Source of the DNA: Gemmatimonadales bacterium
Lineage (GTDB): Bacteria > Gemmatimonadota > Gemmatimonadetes > Gemmatimonadales > GWC2-71-9
Length of the DNA stretch: 5,185 bases
NCBI GenBank assembly: GCA_013003805.1
Contig: JABDII010000382.1
Location: 1 to 5,185 of the forward strand
Reading direction: 5' to 3'
The notes under the pieces were generated by a model that was not told where the DNA came from, ran no database searches, and worked only from the letters and a program-made list of their open reading frames with translations. Position numbers and translations under genes: made by a program. This document shows positions 1-5,185 of this stretch, piece by piece. Position 1 is the first letter of the stretch. Each line of letters begins with the position of its first letter.

Positions 1-218
1 ACCCAGAGCTCGCGGTAGTGGAACCCAGCAACGGAACGGGCGAGATGGAGATACCGAGCATCATCGTTCCCCGTCGTTACGGCGGGGATCCGAAGCTGCC
101 AGGTGAGGTAGATGTACAGCAGGAGGAGCACGGCCGCCGCAGCGAAGACCCAACGGTCACGGTGGCGTTGATCCCTGAACCAATTCAATGGCCCTGCTGC
201 AAGTAGTAACGTGGCCAA
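1..218 (-). CDS. Membrane glycosyltransferase, GT39/ArnT-like, N-terminal part only
   Basis: This is the first 72 codons of a gene that leaves the window at its left edge. The proposed start is TTG at 218-216, preceded by a strong GGAGGAG about 3-5 nt upstream; no better ATG or GTG lies in frame. The protein opens with a short hydrophobic/amphipathic stretch, a basic patch (residues 15-22, RDQRHRDR) and a clear membrane helix (about 23-42, WVFAAAAVLLLLYIYLTW). A loop then carries GNDDARYLHLARSVAG (50-65). In the GT-C superfamily (PMT/ArnT, GT39) the first extracytoplasmic loop carries a conserved acidic pair just before an R/Y-rich 'ARYL.LARS' stretch, and that is what is seen here (D52, D53). 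Such enzymes move a sugar from a polyprenyl-phosphate donor to an acceptor on the outer side of the membrane. The gene follows the ThDP-enzyme gene after 103 nt. Substrate cannot be told; family assignment rests on the N-terminus alone. Confidence 0.72.
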   Translation of the reverse strand, partial: MATLLLAAGPLNWFRDQRHRDRWVFAAAAVLLLLYIYLTWQLRIPAVTTGNDDARYLHLARSVAGFHYRELW

Positions 219-221
219 ACA

Positions 222-228
222 CTCCTCC
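222..228 (-). promoter_or_regulatory. Shine-Dalgarno of the membrane glycosyltransferase
   Basis: Reading the minus strand, GGAGGAG lies immediately upstream of the TTG at 218-216. It is the strongest ribosome binding site in the window and decides the otherwise uncommon TTG start. The same frame stays open upstream into the end of the preceding gene, so without this site the start would be ambiguous. Confidence 0.6.
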
Positions 229-321
229 GGATGTGCTTTGCTCCCTGAGAACTGGCTTAGGGAAGCGTAGGCGGGGAATCCAGGGTCGAGGACGCAACAA
301 CCGTGCGCGCCGCGCGAGCAT

Positions 322-2025
322 TTATCGTGTCCCGCGCAACCAATTGCGCAGTCGCCCACCTCCGAGGCGCCTTCCGGTCGATCGGACCAGGCCCTCAACC
401 CGGGCCCGTCGAATCGCTTGGGAATCGCCAACCGCCACCTCGATGAGCGTCGGTCCGTCGGCGTTAAGGGCTGTACGGAGCGCGGCTCGGATGTCTTCGC
501 CCGCTGAGACATATCGTGCACCCGAGGCGGCGGCAAACGCCTGGAAATCGAGTCCGCTGCAGTCAACTCCATGGGGACGCCCGAAGTCTCGCAACTGCTG
601 AATCCGGATGAGACCGTACTGGCCGTCGTTGAGCACGAGCACCGGGAGACTGATCCTCTCACGGACCGCCGTAACCAAGTCCATTCCCGACATGAGGACC
701 CCTCCGTCACCCGTGACCACCGCCACGGATCGGTCCGGGGTCGCCAGCTTGGCGCCGATGGCAGCAGGCAGCCCAAAGCCCATGGACTGGAGATTCGTGG
801 GCACCATGAGACCACCCGGCGCAAGAACCGGGTAATGACGGCGAGCAAGCATCTGATGCCAGCCGGAGTCGGTCACGAGGCAGGCGTCACGTGGTAACAC
901 CTCTCGTATCAGCTCGAAGAACTTCGCTGGGGTTGGCGGATCAACTCCGGCCATCTCCGGCTCGGCGCGATGTGGGGCGTTCGACCTCACTCGCCGCCGC
1001 CAAGCGGCAACCTCCTCGTGGCTCCAGGTTGAGCCGCAGGACCCTTCCGGCGATAACCCCTTTAGCAGCGTCGACACGAAGGGCGACACATCGCTGTGGA
1101 TAGCAAGGTTGGCTGGATAGTTCACACCGAGTACCTCGAGGGCCGCGTCAACGTGCACCAGCCGAGCCGGTGGGATTCGAAGCCGAAACCCGCGGGCGCC
1201 GTTGTGGGAGAACTTGATCCCAAGCGCCAAGACCAGGTCGCTTTCGGCGACGAGCGCGTTCACATCACGCACGTCGCACAGATCGGAGGGAATGACAAGA
1301 GGGTGGTCCTCCGCCATGATGCCGCGGCCCGACGTGCTGGTGAGCACCGGGCACGAGAGCCGCTCGGCCAGGAGCTGGACATCCGCCGCCGCCGCGTTCC
1401 CTCCCTGCCCCACCAGGAGCATCGGCCGGTGCGACCCTGCCACGAGCCCCAGTACGGAACTCAGCTCCTGGGCGGAGCACTCCGGGAGAGCCTGGGACTG
1501 CGACGGCACGCCCAGGCTTGGCCCTGTGACCTCGGCCGAAAGCGTGAGCGAGTCGACCTCGACCAAAACCGGTCCGGGCTCGCCCCGCAAGGCGAGTTCG
1601 TGGGCCTTGGCTATCACCGTGGCAACCTCAGATGGCCCATCGATTCGGAGTACCTGTTTCACCACCGGCCCAGCGATAGCGGCCTGATCGAGGGTCTGGA
1701 GCTGAAATCGATTCCCGGGCTCAGTCGCGGGCCGTTGCACGATATGGAGTAACGGTACCGAATCCAGTCGTGCCTCAGCCAGCCCGGTGATCGCATAGGT
1801 AAAGCCCGGACCAGGAATAGTCGTGAGAGCGCTCACTTTGCCCGAAGCCCGACTGGCACCAATGGCCATGAACGCGGCGCCGAGTTCGTGCGCGGGTACC
1901 ACGACTCTCACGTTTGAGCGGCGCAGCGCCTCGAAGAACGGGACGTTTTGGCTTCCAGGCAGCCCGAACACGCGGTCGATACCGAGCGTTTCGAGCGTTC
2001 GACAGAGCAGATCGTAGCCGGTCAT
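322..2025 (-). CDS. Thiamine-diphosphate-dependent enzyme, acetolactate synthase-like
   Basis: A complete 567-residue protein with the three-domain plan of the acetolactate synthase/pyruvate decarboxylase family, at the usual 550-600 residue length. The N-terminal pyrimidine-binding domain (about 1-165) has the catalytic glutamate E47 in PAHELGAA, plus the PGPGFTYAITGLAEA segment. The central domain (about 190-325) contains LLVGQGG and a typical ARLVHVDAALEVLGVNY segment. The C-terminal domain (about 365-535) has the NLQSMGFGLPAAIGAKLA signature and the ThDP/Mg motif starting at G439-D440-G441 and ending at N466. About 30 basic residues (538-567) follow the catalytic core. Family members decarboxylate 2-oxo acids and often ligate the resulting two-carbon unit to a carbonyl; substrate and FAD use cannot be read here. 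The ATG start overlaps the upstream stop by 4 nt and has no Shine-Dalgarno. No small regulatory subunit gene (IlvN type) is adjacent, and the neighbours are surface-glycan genes, so housekeeping branched-chain amino-acid synthesis is unlikely. Confidence 0.9.
   Translation of the reverse strand: MTGYDLLCRTLETLGIDRVFGLPGSQNVPFFEALRRSNVRVVVPAHELGAAFMAIGASRASGKVSALTTIPGPGFTYAITGLAEARLDSVPLLHIVQRPATEPGNRFQLQTLDQAAIAGPVVKQVLRIDGPSEVATVIAKAHELALRGEPGPVLVEVDSLTLSAEVTGPSLGVPSQSQALPECSAQELSSVLGLVAGSHRPMLLVGQGGNAAAADVQLLAERLSCPVLTSTSGRGIMAEDHPLVIPSDLCDVRDVNALVAESDLVLALGIKFSHNGARGFRLRIPPARLVHVDAALEVLGVNYPANLAIHSDVSPFVSTLLKGLSPEGSCGSTWSHEEVAAWRRRVRSNAPHRAEPEMAGVDPPTPAKFFELIREVLPRDACLVTDSGWHQMLARRHYPVLAPGGLMVPTNLQSMGFGLPAAIGAKLATPDRSVAVVTGDGGVLMSGMDLVTAVRERISLPVLVLNDGQYGLIRIQQLRDFGRPHGVDCSGLDFQAFAAASGARYVSAGEDIRAALRTALNADGPTLIEVAVGDSQAIRRARVEGLVRSTGRRLGGGRLRNWLRGTR
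2022..2025 (-). promoter_or_regulatory. ATGA stop/start overlap, translational coupling
   Basis: On the minus strand the ATG of the ThDP-enzyme gene (2025-2023) overlaps the TGA of the acyltransferase gene (2024-2022). No purine-rich ribosome binding site precedes this ATG; the bases just upstream are ACTCC. Translation of the second gene therefore probably depends on ribosomes terminating on the first, tying the amounts of the two proteins together. Confidence 0.75.
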
Positions 2026-3083
2026 GGAGTACGCGTGCGGTTAGGGGGGCGGGCCAGGATCCGCCGAACGTTCCCGGCCACGTGAACGGCACGTCTGAAG
2101 GCATCGCGGAGTCGAATACCCATTTCGTCACGATGAGCGATCTGGAGGCATAGATGCAAGTCTGCCCCCAGTTGGCTCTTGAAGCGGCTGACGGGGTTGA
2201 GCGCCGCATCGGTCAGATCGTTGGCCGAGTGGCCGAGACCGGCGAGCGCCTCGAACGCCTTCCATCGAAGGTAGGCACTCGCTCCCATGGAGAGGAACTC
2301 GCCGTCACTCGCCGCGCACACCGTGTGGGAGACCGCATGGGAGCCGGTTAGGACCAGCTGTGCCGAGATCGACCGGCCATCAGGCAGGCGCGCCTGATAG
2401 AGGCGGCAGAGACCCGCGGCCTTCAGCTGTTTGAAGTACCGCTCGAACTCCGCCTTTGGAAGGTAGAGCGGCGCTCCTTTTCTCCGGTGAACGTCGAAGT
2501 GCATTCGGAAGAGGCTTTCGAAGTCGTCGTCGTCCGACACGGTAAGCCCTTGGGTCTCACATCGCGTTACCAGGCGGCGGAGATTCTGCTCCATACGTTG
2601 CCAGAGTGCCTTGAGATCGGTGAGCGGCACAACGTACGTATAGGTCGGAACAACCCTCCATCCGCGCTGCTGAAACACCCTGACATCGCGGAGAGGACTG
2701 CACGATTTGAGACACAGCCGCACATACCCTTGTCTGCTAAGGGCTGTTTCCAGGGCTTGCTGTATTTCCATTCGGCGGCGGGCACGAACCGAGGGATACT
2801 GTGATGCATCCGGCCGGGTCACCAAACCGTTGTAGTACAACAGCAGTCGAGGCGACACGATCGTTCCCCAGCGCGACGGCTGCTCGTAGAGCGCGACGCC
2901 TCCCTGAAGCTCGTCACCCTTTGCGGCCGAGAGAATTCGGAAGTCGGCGCCGGTGGATTCACAGAGTGCACCGAGGTACGGGGCAGTATTGTAGATGCTG
3001 CCTTCGGGCGCCTCCGCCACCAGCCGATCCCAGCGATCAAATTCTGACGGGGCGAGCTCGCGCACGATGAGCGGGGCTTTCAC
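2022..3083 (-). CDS. FemAB/GNAT-fold acyltransferase (BioF2-like)
   Basis: A 353-residue soluble protein of the FemAB-like branch of the GNAT superfamily (the 'Acetyltransf_6'/BioF2-like group, usually about 330-380 residues). The N-terminal half has the family-style opening, W18 followed by GSIYNTAPYLGAL (28-40), then an LYYNGLV strand (82-88). The second GNAT half shows LWQRMEQNLRRLVTRC (160-175), HFDVHRRKGAPLY (195-207), a strand pair around DGRSISAQLVL (235-245) and the closing LTDAALNPVSRFKSQLGADL (290-309), where this family normally has a 'G...V..FK..FG' ending. Characterised relatives move aminoacyl groups from tRNA (FemX) or acyl groups from CoA; others in exopolysaccharide loci are uncharacterised. 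The GTG start at 3083 has a GAGG 6 nt upstream. The gene sits 39 nt after the ATP-grasp gene and overlaps the ThDP-enzyme gene by 4 nt, so all three are likely one operon. Donor and acceptor are unknown. Confidence 0.8.
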   Translation of the reverse strand: MKAPLIVRELAPSEFDRWDRLVAEAPEGSIYNTAPYLGALCESTGADFRILSAAKGDELQGGVALYEQPSRWGTIVSPRLLLYYNGLVTRPDASQYPSVRARRRMEIQQALETALSRQGYVRLCLKSCSPLRDVRVFQQRGWRVVPTYTYVVPLTDLKALWQRMEQNLRRLVTRCETQGLTVSDDDDFESLFRMHFDVHRRKGAPLYLPKAEFERYFKQLKAAGLCRLYQARLPDGRSISAQLVLTGSHAVSHTVCAASDGEFLSMGASAYLRWKAFEALAGLGHSANDLTDAALNPVSRFKSQLGADLHLCLQIAHRDEMGIRLRDAFRRAVHVAGNVRRILARPPNRTRTP

Positions 3084-3089
3084 GCTATG

Positions 3090-3093
3090 CCTC
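3090..3093 (-). promoter_or_regulatory. Shine-Dalgarno of the acyltransferase gene
   Basis: GAGG on the minus strand sits 6 nt before the GTG at 3083-3081, within the 39-nt gap after the ATP-grasp stop codon. It supports the GTG start. Confidence 0.5.
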
Positions 3094-3122
3094 GAATGCT
3101 GGGGAGAGCAGCCGCGCGAGTC

Positions 3123-4343
3123 CTACCCGGACCGCGGAAACCGCCTCCGCTCCGGCCCGCTATACTGTCGGCGCTCCCTAAAGCGATTCAGGAAGAACTG
3201 GTACAACTCCGCGACAGCTGGCATCGGATCGTCCCATTGAAAGACAGGCTGAGCCGAGCCCGGCCACGTCCGGAGCCATCCCACGAAGGATATCTCCCCC
3301 TTGCGGTGGAGCGCTCGGTAGCTGAAATAGTCGTTGTACGGATAGAGGAGGTGCATATCCACCTTATAGTCAACAATCGGGACAGTTTCGTAACCCAGGG
3401 CATCCAGATAGGCGAGGTAGCACACGTCGACGCCGCACCGAGCAGCGAACTCGACATACCACCATGGCCGGACATTAACCTCGAGAATCTTGAACTGGCC
3501 ATCTCGCTCATCGAGCTTGAACTCGGCGCTGAACACTCCCCGGTACTCTACACGTGCCAGAAGCCGGTCGAGTGATTGGACCGCGTCGGCAACGTCGCAC
3601 GCAGGAATACTCTTCAAGTAGGTGCTATTGCCAAAATCCCCTGGGAACATGCGTAACCGCTGACGCGCAAGGCGAGCGAGCGTCCGTCCAGCGTGATCGA
3701 TGAACCCGTCAATGAACAGGTGATTGCTTGGCGGCCCAGGTATGTACTCCTGGAGCAGCATCGGAATCCCTGTCCCCTCAAGATCGTTCAGCCGCTGCAC
3801 CGCCTCCGCTCGCGATCGAATGTTGAAGGCCTTGACCGAGAATCGACCGAGGAACGCCTCGGAGTCGGTCGGCTTGAGAAAGGCCCCAGCAAAGACCGAT
3901 TCGGGCAGGCCATCAAGATCTGAAGGCTCTACGACCCTATCGGTCCTCGGATGGGGAACGGCTGTCGCGCGGAGGGAGCCTGCCAGTGCCCACTTGTCCA
4001 TCAGACGAGCCTGGGCCGCCAATGGTGAAACCGTGGACGGAAAACGCTTCTGGAGCTCCGGTTCCAAACCCGCTGCTCGCCGTACCCAAGAATCTGCGGT
4101 GGCAACAAGGACCGCACGTTCCAGCGGCAAGCCTTCTAGGTAGCCAGATAGATCCACCCTCGGGTCCGGGGCGCCGGGGAGTCGTGGGGCGAACCGAAAC
4201 CACCGAGACCGGCGCACGAACGGAACGGACTCCTCAACTGAGTAGACGGTGATCCCCCGGCGCCCCAGACACCGAATGACCCCTAGGGCTGTCATTCCGG
4301 AGCCAAGCAACACCACTGGCGTCTCGTGGTGGGTTCCGCTCAT
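3123..4343 (-). CDS. ATP-grasp family carboxylate-amine ligase-like protein
   Basis: A 406-residue protein when started at ATG 4343-4341. An N-terminal nucleotide-fold domain opens with PVVLLGSGMTALGVIRCLGRRGITVY (residues 9-34), typical of a pre-ATP-grasp domain. The ATP-grasp fold follows: MDKWAL (115-120, nucleotide-binding lysine), FLKPTDSEAF (155-164), LQEYIPGP (197-204) and the Mg-binding C-terminal motif FSAEFKLDERDG-FKILEVNVRP (271-293) with E274, E288 and N290. The family couples ATP hydrolysis, via an acyl phosphate, to joining a carboxylate to an amine, thiol or other nucleophile; close relatives annotated as CPSase-like or D-aspartate-ligase-like often occur in surface-polysaccharide loci. 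Substrate is unknown. A GTG at 4484 in the same frame would add 47 residues. I prefer 4343 because the family fold starts only about 8 residues after that ATG, though neither start has a good Shine-Dalgarno. The protein ends in a basic tail, RRQYSGPERRRFPRSG. It is the first gene of the minus-strand operon. Confidence 0.85.
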   Translation of the reverse strand: MSGTHHETPVVLLGSGMTALGVIRCLGRRGITVYSVEESVPFVRRSRWFRFAPRLPGAPDPRVDLSGYLEGLPLERAVLVATADSWVRRAAGLEPELQKRFPSTVSPLAAQARLMDKWALAGSLRATAVPHPRTDRVVEPSDLDGLPESVFAGAFLKPTDSEAFLGRFSVKAFNIRSRAEAVQRLNDLEGTGIPMLLQEYIPGPPSNHLFIDGFIDHAGRTLARLARQRLRMFPGDFGNSTYLKSIPACDVADAVQSLDRLLARVEYRGVFSAEFKLDERDGQFKILEVNVRPWWYVEFAARCGVDVCYLAYLDALGYETVPIVDYKVDMHLLYPYNDYFSYRALHRKGEISFVGWLRTWPGSAQPVFQWDDPMPAVAELYQFFLNRFRERRQYSGPERRRFPRSG

Positions 4344-4540
4344 TAGGTCAACCAAAGTGGACGTTCGATACTGTTTCTCCCAGTTGCCCAACTTGCGGGG
4401 CACAACGGGCAAATGTCCAGTCTTCGGATACAAAACGCGCTCTTCCGGCAACGGCGCCCGTCTTTCCTCCGCGTGGTCCCTCACGGCTGCGACACCGGCC
4501 CGCGCGAGTGTACCGGGTCTGAAAGGGCTTTACCTGGAGG

Positions 4541-4552
4541 CAGGGGTCCCTG
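4541..4552. repeat. Short inverted repeat CAGGG-GT-CCCTG
   Basis: Perfect 5-bp arms around a 2-nt centre. This near-palindrome overlaps the left arm of the longer inverted repeat at 4545-4602, so the two pairings are mutually exclusive. It could be a dimeric protein-binding site or one state of an alternative structure. Confidence 0.35.
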
Positions 4553-4602
4553 GGTCTGTAGGCATAAACCGGGCCTTCGCAAGGCCGGCCTGGCCAGGGA
4601 CC
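4545..4602. repeat. Nested inverted repeats, possible structured RNA or operator
   Basis: GGTCCCTGG at 4545-4553 is the exact reverse complement of CCAGGGACC at 4594-4602: 9-bp arms, 40 nt apart. Between them sits a perfect GC-rich hairpin, GGCCTT (4572-4577), loop CGC, AAGGCC (4581-4586). A 10-bp palindrome CCTGGCCAGG lies at 4589-4598. Nested arms with an internal hairpin suit a folded RNA or a cruciform. No T-run follows in either direction, so it is not a standard intrinsic terminator. Confidence 0.5.
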
Positions 4603-4668
4603 AGGATCGCCATCAGCGGCAGCTGGGTCGGTAGGACGTGATAGGCCCCTTCAAGTCAGGAACGTTCG

Positions 4669-4697
4669 CCCCGAGATAGGACGGGCTTGCCTCGGGG
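4669..4697. repeat. Inverted repeat CCCCGAG / CTCGGGG
   Basis: Seven-base perfect arms at 4669-4675 and 4691-4697 with a 15-nt loop. It lies about 130 nt before the flippase start. There is no U-run on either strand, so a terminator is unlikely; a transcription-factor site or part of a 5' leader fold is possible. Confidence 0.4.
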
Positions 4698-4732
4698 AAT
4701 CGTTGTCCTCTTTATTCACGTGCCTCGAATCC

Positions 4733-4750
4733 CCGGGTAGCGACACCCGG
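4733..4750. repeat. Inverted repeat CCGGGT / ACCCGG
   Basis: Perfect 6-bp arms at 4733-4738 and 4745-4750 around the 6-nt loop AGCGAC, about 75 nt before the flippase start. It could be an operator or a leader hairpin. No terminator-like T-run follows. Confidence 0.4.
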
Positions 4751-4805
4751 CCCAAATACTGCAGAGCTGGGCTGTCGAGAGCAATTCTATCTTCGCCTGA
4801 CACCC

Positions 4806-4812
4806 AAGGGAG
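4806..4812 (+). promoter_or_regulatory. Possible Shine-Dalgarno of the flippase gene
   Basis: AAGGGAG ends 13 nt before the ATG at 4826, which is longer than usual spacing. The alternative in-frame ATG at 4886 has only a C-rich, SD-less stretch upstream, so this site mildly favours the 4826 start. Confidence 0.3.
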
Positions 4813-4825
4813 TCGCCCACACTGC

Positions 4826-5185
4826 ATGTCTGAGCCCGATCGGACAGCACCACGTACCCATTCCGCGGACGCCAAACCCCGCCGTATGAAGAATGTGTTC
4901 TCGAACTGGAGCGCGTTCTTCTTCACTGCGGTCGTGGCCTTCTTTCTGTCTCCTTTTGTGGTGCGAAGCCTTGGAGACAACGCATATGGCGCGTGGGTCT
5001 TGCTCAGCTCCTTGGTCGGCTACATGGGCCTGTTGGACCTGGGTGTCCGCGGAGCAGTCACACGCTACATCGCGAAATTTCACGCTGAGAATAATCATCA
5101 ACAATCGAGTCGTCTCGCCACATCGGCGTTCATCATTTTCTGTATAGCCGGCCTGCTCGCCATTCTTCTTGCCGTGCTGCTTGCC
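4826..5185 (+). CDS. Polysaccharide flippase, Wzx/MOP superfamily, N-terminal part only
   Basis: The first 120 codons of a gene that runs off the right edge. After a hydrophilic 20-residue leader (rich in D, R, P and T), the protein enters a membrane helix (about 28-47), then RSLGDNAYGAWVLLSSLVG (47-65), a second hydrophobic stretch ending in GLLDLGVRGAVTRYIAKFHA (68-87), a polar loop (88-98) and a third helix (about 99-120). The 'SLG..AYG.W.LL.S..GY.GLLDLG...A..RY.A' pattern is characteristic of the oligosaccharide flippase family in the MOP superfamily, which moves lipid-linked glycans across the inner membrane. Full-length members have 10-14 helices and about 420-500 residues, so roughly a quarter is visible. 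ATG at 4826 is chosen over the in-frame ATG at 4886 because it has a possible ribosome binding site; both give the same membrane core. It is divergent from the ATP-grasp operon and consistent with a surface-glycan locus. Confidence 0.85.
   Translation, partial: MSEPDRTAPRTHSADAKPRRMKNVFSNWSAFFFTAVVAFFLSPFVVRSLGDNAYGAWVLLSSLVGYMGLLDLGVRGAVTRYIAKFHAENNHQQSSRLATSAFIIFCIAGLLAILLAVLLA

Larger units (their letters stand above)
4344..4825 (+). other. Divergent intergenic region with inverted repeats
   Basis: About 480 nt separate the preferred starts of the leftward ATP-grasp gene and the rightward flippase gene (about 340 nt if the GTG at 4484 is used). No open frame inside it looks like a protein. 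It must hold the promoters for both directions, but no convincing -35/-10 pair stands out. A weak rightward candidate is TTGCCT at 4687-4692 with TTTATT at 4711-4716, spacing 18. The sequence is rich in inverted repeats between 4541 and 4750 (listed separately) and includes the palindrome CACGTG at 4719-4724. The region may encode a structured leader RNA, operators or a small RNA; the sequence does not say which. Confidence 0.55.

Noticed and set aside
243..262. Hairpin CCCTGAG / CTTAGGG as a terminator after the ThDP gene
   Set aside because: One mismatch in the stem and no T-run on either strand; reads as a weak hairpin only.
157..321. 54-codon minus-strand frame whose ATG directly follows the ThDP-gene stop (TAAATG)
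   Set aside because: Arginine/proline-rich, no recognisable features, no ribosome binding site, and it overlaps the well-supported glycosyltransferase start in another frame.
1096..1752. 218-codon plus-strand open frame
   Set aside because: Lies wholly antisense to the ThDP enzyme, whose motifs are clear; composition is typical of a GC-rich shadow frame.
1775..2209. 144-codon minus-strand open frame spanning the acyltransferase/ThDP gene junction
   Set aside because: Overlaps two supported genes in another frame, no domain features, arginine-rich shadow composition.
3087..3575. 162-codon plus-strand open frame
   Set aside because: Antisense to the C-terminal half of the ATP-grasp gene, where the metal-binding motif is encoded; no family resemblance.
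4572..4586. GGCCTT-CGC-AAGGCC as an intrinsic terminator
   Set aside because: Perfect stem, but followed by GC-rich sequence in both directions and not placed at the end of any gene.
4413..4634. Plus-strand open frame in the divergent region
   Set aside because: Arginine/glycine-rich with no homology feel, no ribosome binding site, and it covers the inverted repeats.

Overview
The window is a GC-rich stretch (about 60% G+C by eye) of bacterial chromosomal DNA from what looks like a cell-surface polysaccharide locus. Nothing in it pins down a species. The high GC, mixed ATG/GTG/TTG starts and gene content would suit a free-living, soil-type Gram-negative or related phylum, but that is inference. 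I saw no tRNA, rRNA, CRISPR array or insertion sequence.

Layout. Four genes are read leftward on the minus strand, in the order ATP-grasp ligase (3123-4343), FemAB/GNAT-type acyltransferase (2022-3083), thiamine-diphosphate (ThDP) enzyme of the acetolactate synthase family (322-2025), and the start of a multi-spanning GT39/ArnT-like membrane glycosyltransferase (1-218, running off the left edge). The first three are tightly packed: a 39-nt gap, then a 4-nt ATGA stop/start overlap. They are probably co-transcribed. The glycosyltransferase follows after 103 nt with its own strong Shine-Dalgarno. On the right, a Wzx/MOP-type polysaccharide flippase is transcribed rightward from 4826 and is cut by the right edge. 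The roughly 0.5-kb divergent region between them (4344-4825) holds several inverted repeats and presumably both promoters.

How the genes may work together. A flippase plus a GT-C glycosyltransferase indicates export and periplasmic or outer-leaflet modification of a lipid-linked glycan. The three soluble enzymes do not belong to core sugar-nucleotide synthesis. An ATP-grasp ligase forms amide-type or other acyl bonds using ATP, a FemAB/GNAT-fold enzyme transfers an acyl or aminoacyl group, and a ThDP enzyme makes or breaks C-C bonds next to a carbonyl. Together they look like a tailoring module adding an unusual substituent to the glycan or to a small molecule linked to it. The product cannot be deduced from this window, and this trio is the most interesting part of it.
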